DNA of 6,082 nucleotides from Candidatus Nanoarchaeia archaeon (GTDB taxonomy: Archaea; Nanobdellota; Nanobdellia; Tiddalikarchaeales; Tiddalikarchaeaceae), in NCBI GenBank assembly GCA_028704265.1, contig JAQVLH010000074.1, forward strand, positions 1 to 6,082, written 5' to 3'. Shown one piece after another: positions 6,072 through 6,082 of this stretch. The notes beneath the pieces are model-generated. The model had not been told where the DNA came from and did not search any database. It was given only the letters and a program-made list of their open reading frames with translations. How positions within the stretch are numbered: position 1 is the first letter of the stretch; each line of letters begins with the position of its first letter. The translations under genes were made by a program, and so were the position numbers.

Positions 6072-6082
6072 TAATCACTTTT

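Overview
This window is a piece of archaeal core RNA polymerase operon, read entirely from the minus strand. It is AT-rich: Leu is mostly TTA, Gly mostly GGA, and Arg almost always AGA/AGG. The domain is clear from four things: RpoH (absent from bacteria), the B subunit split into B'' and B', an A' subunit with the archaeal/eukaryotic double zinc-binding N-terminus, and a TATA box. The low-GC, lysine-rich composition and several substitutions in normally fixed RNAP motifs suggest a fast-evolving lineage. A DPANN-type archaeon (Woesearchaeota/Pacearchaeota-like) is my guess, but it is inference and not shown by the sequence.

Layout in transcription order (high to low coordinates): an archaeal TATA box and possible BRE (6058-6071); tRNA-Lys(UUU) (5961-6034), whose 5' end lies about one TATA-to-start distance downstream of the box; a 38-base spacer holding an A9-G-T8 tract and the rpoH ribosome-binding site; rpoH (5659-5922); rpoB2 for B'' (4176-5666), overlapping rpoH by 8 bases; rpoB1 for B' (2367-4172), 3 bases after B''; and rpoA1 for A' (1-2360), 6 bases after B' and cut by the window edge after 786 codons, just as the bridge helix begins. 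No stretch over 300 bases lacks a gene. The last 48 bases (6035-6082) hold only the promoter.

The genes form the usual archaeal rpoH-rpoB''-rpoB'-rpoA' cluster. B'' and B' together equal one Rpb2/beta subunit, A' gives most of Rpb1/beta' including the catalytic Mg triad (A' D454, D456, D458), and RpoH is the Rpb5 C-terminal assembly domain. The missing A'' gene (with the trigger loop) would be expected just beyond position 1. 

I found no unknown biological system; this is housekeeping DNA. What deserves a second look: the B''/B' split consists of one in-frame stop codon; Glu-to-Asp changes occur at several near-invariant RNAP positions, including the Rpb2 E836 equivalent in the active site; the B' SPRNT motif is rewritten; and a tRNA gene sits at the head of the RNAP operon with an oligo-T tract between it and rpoH.
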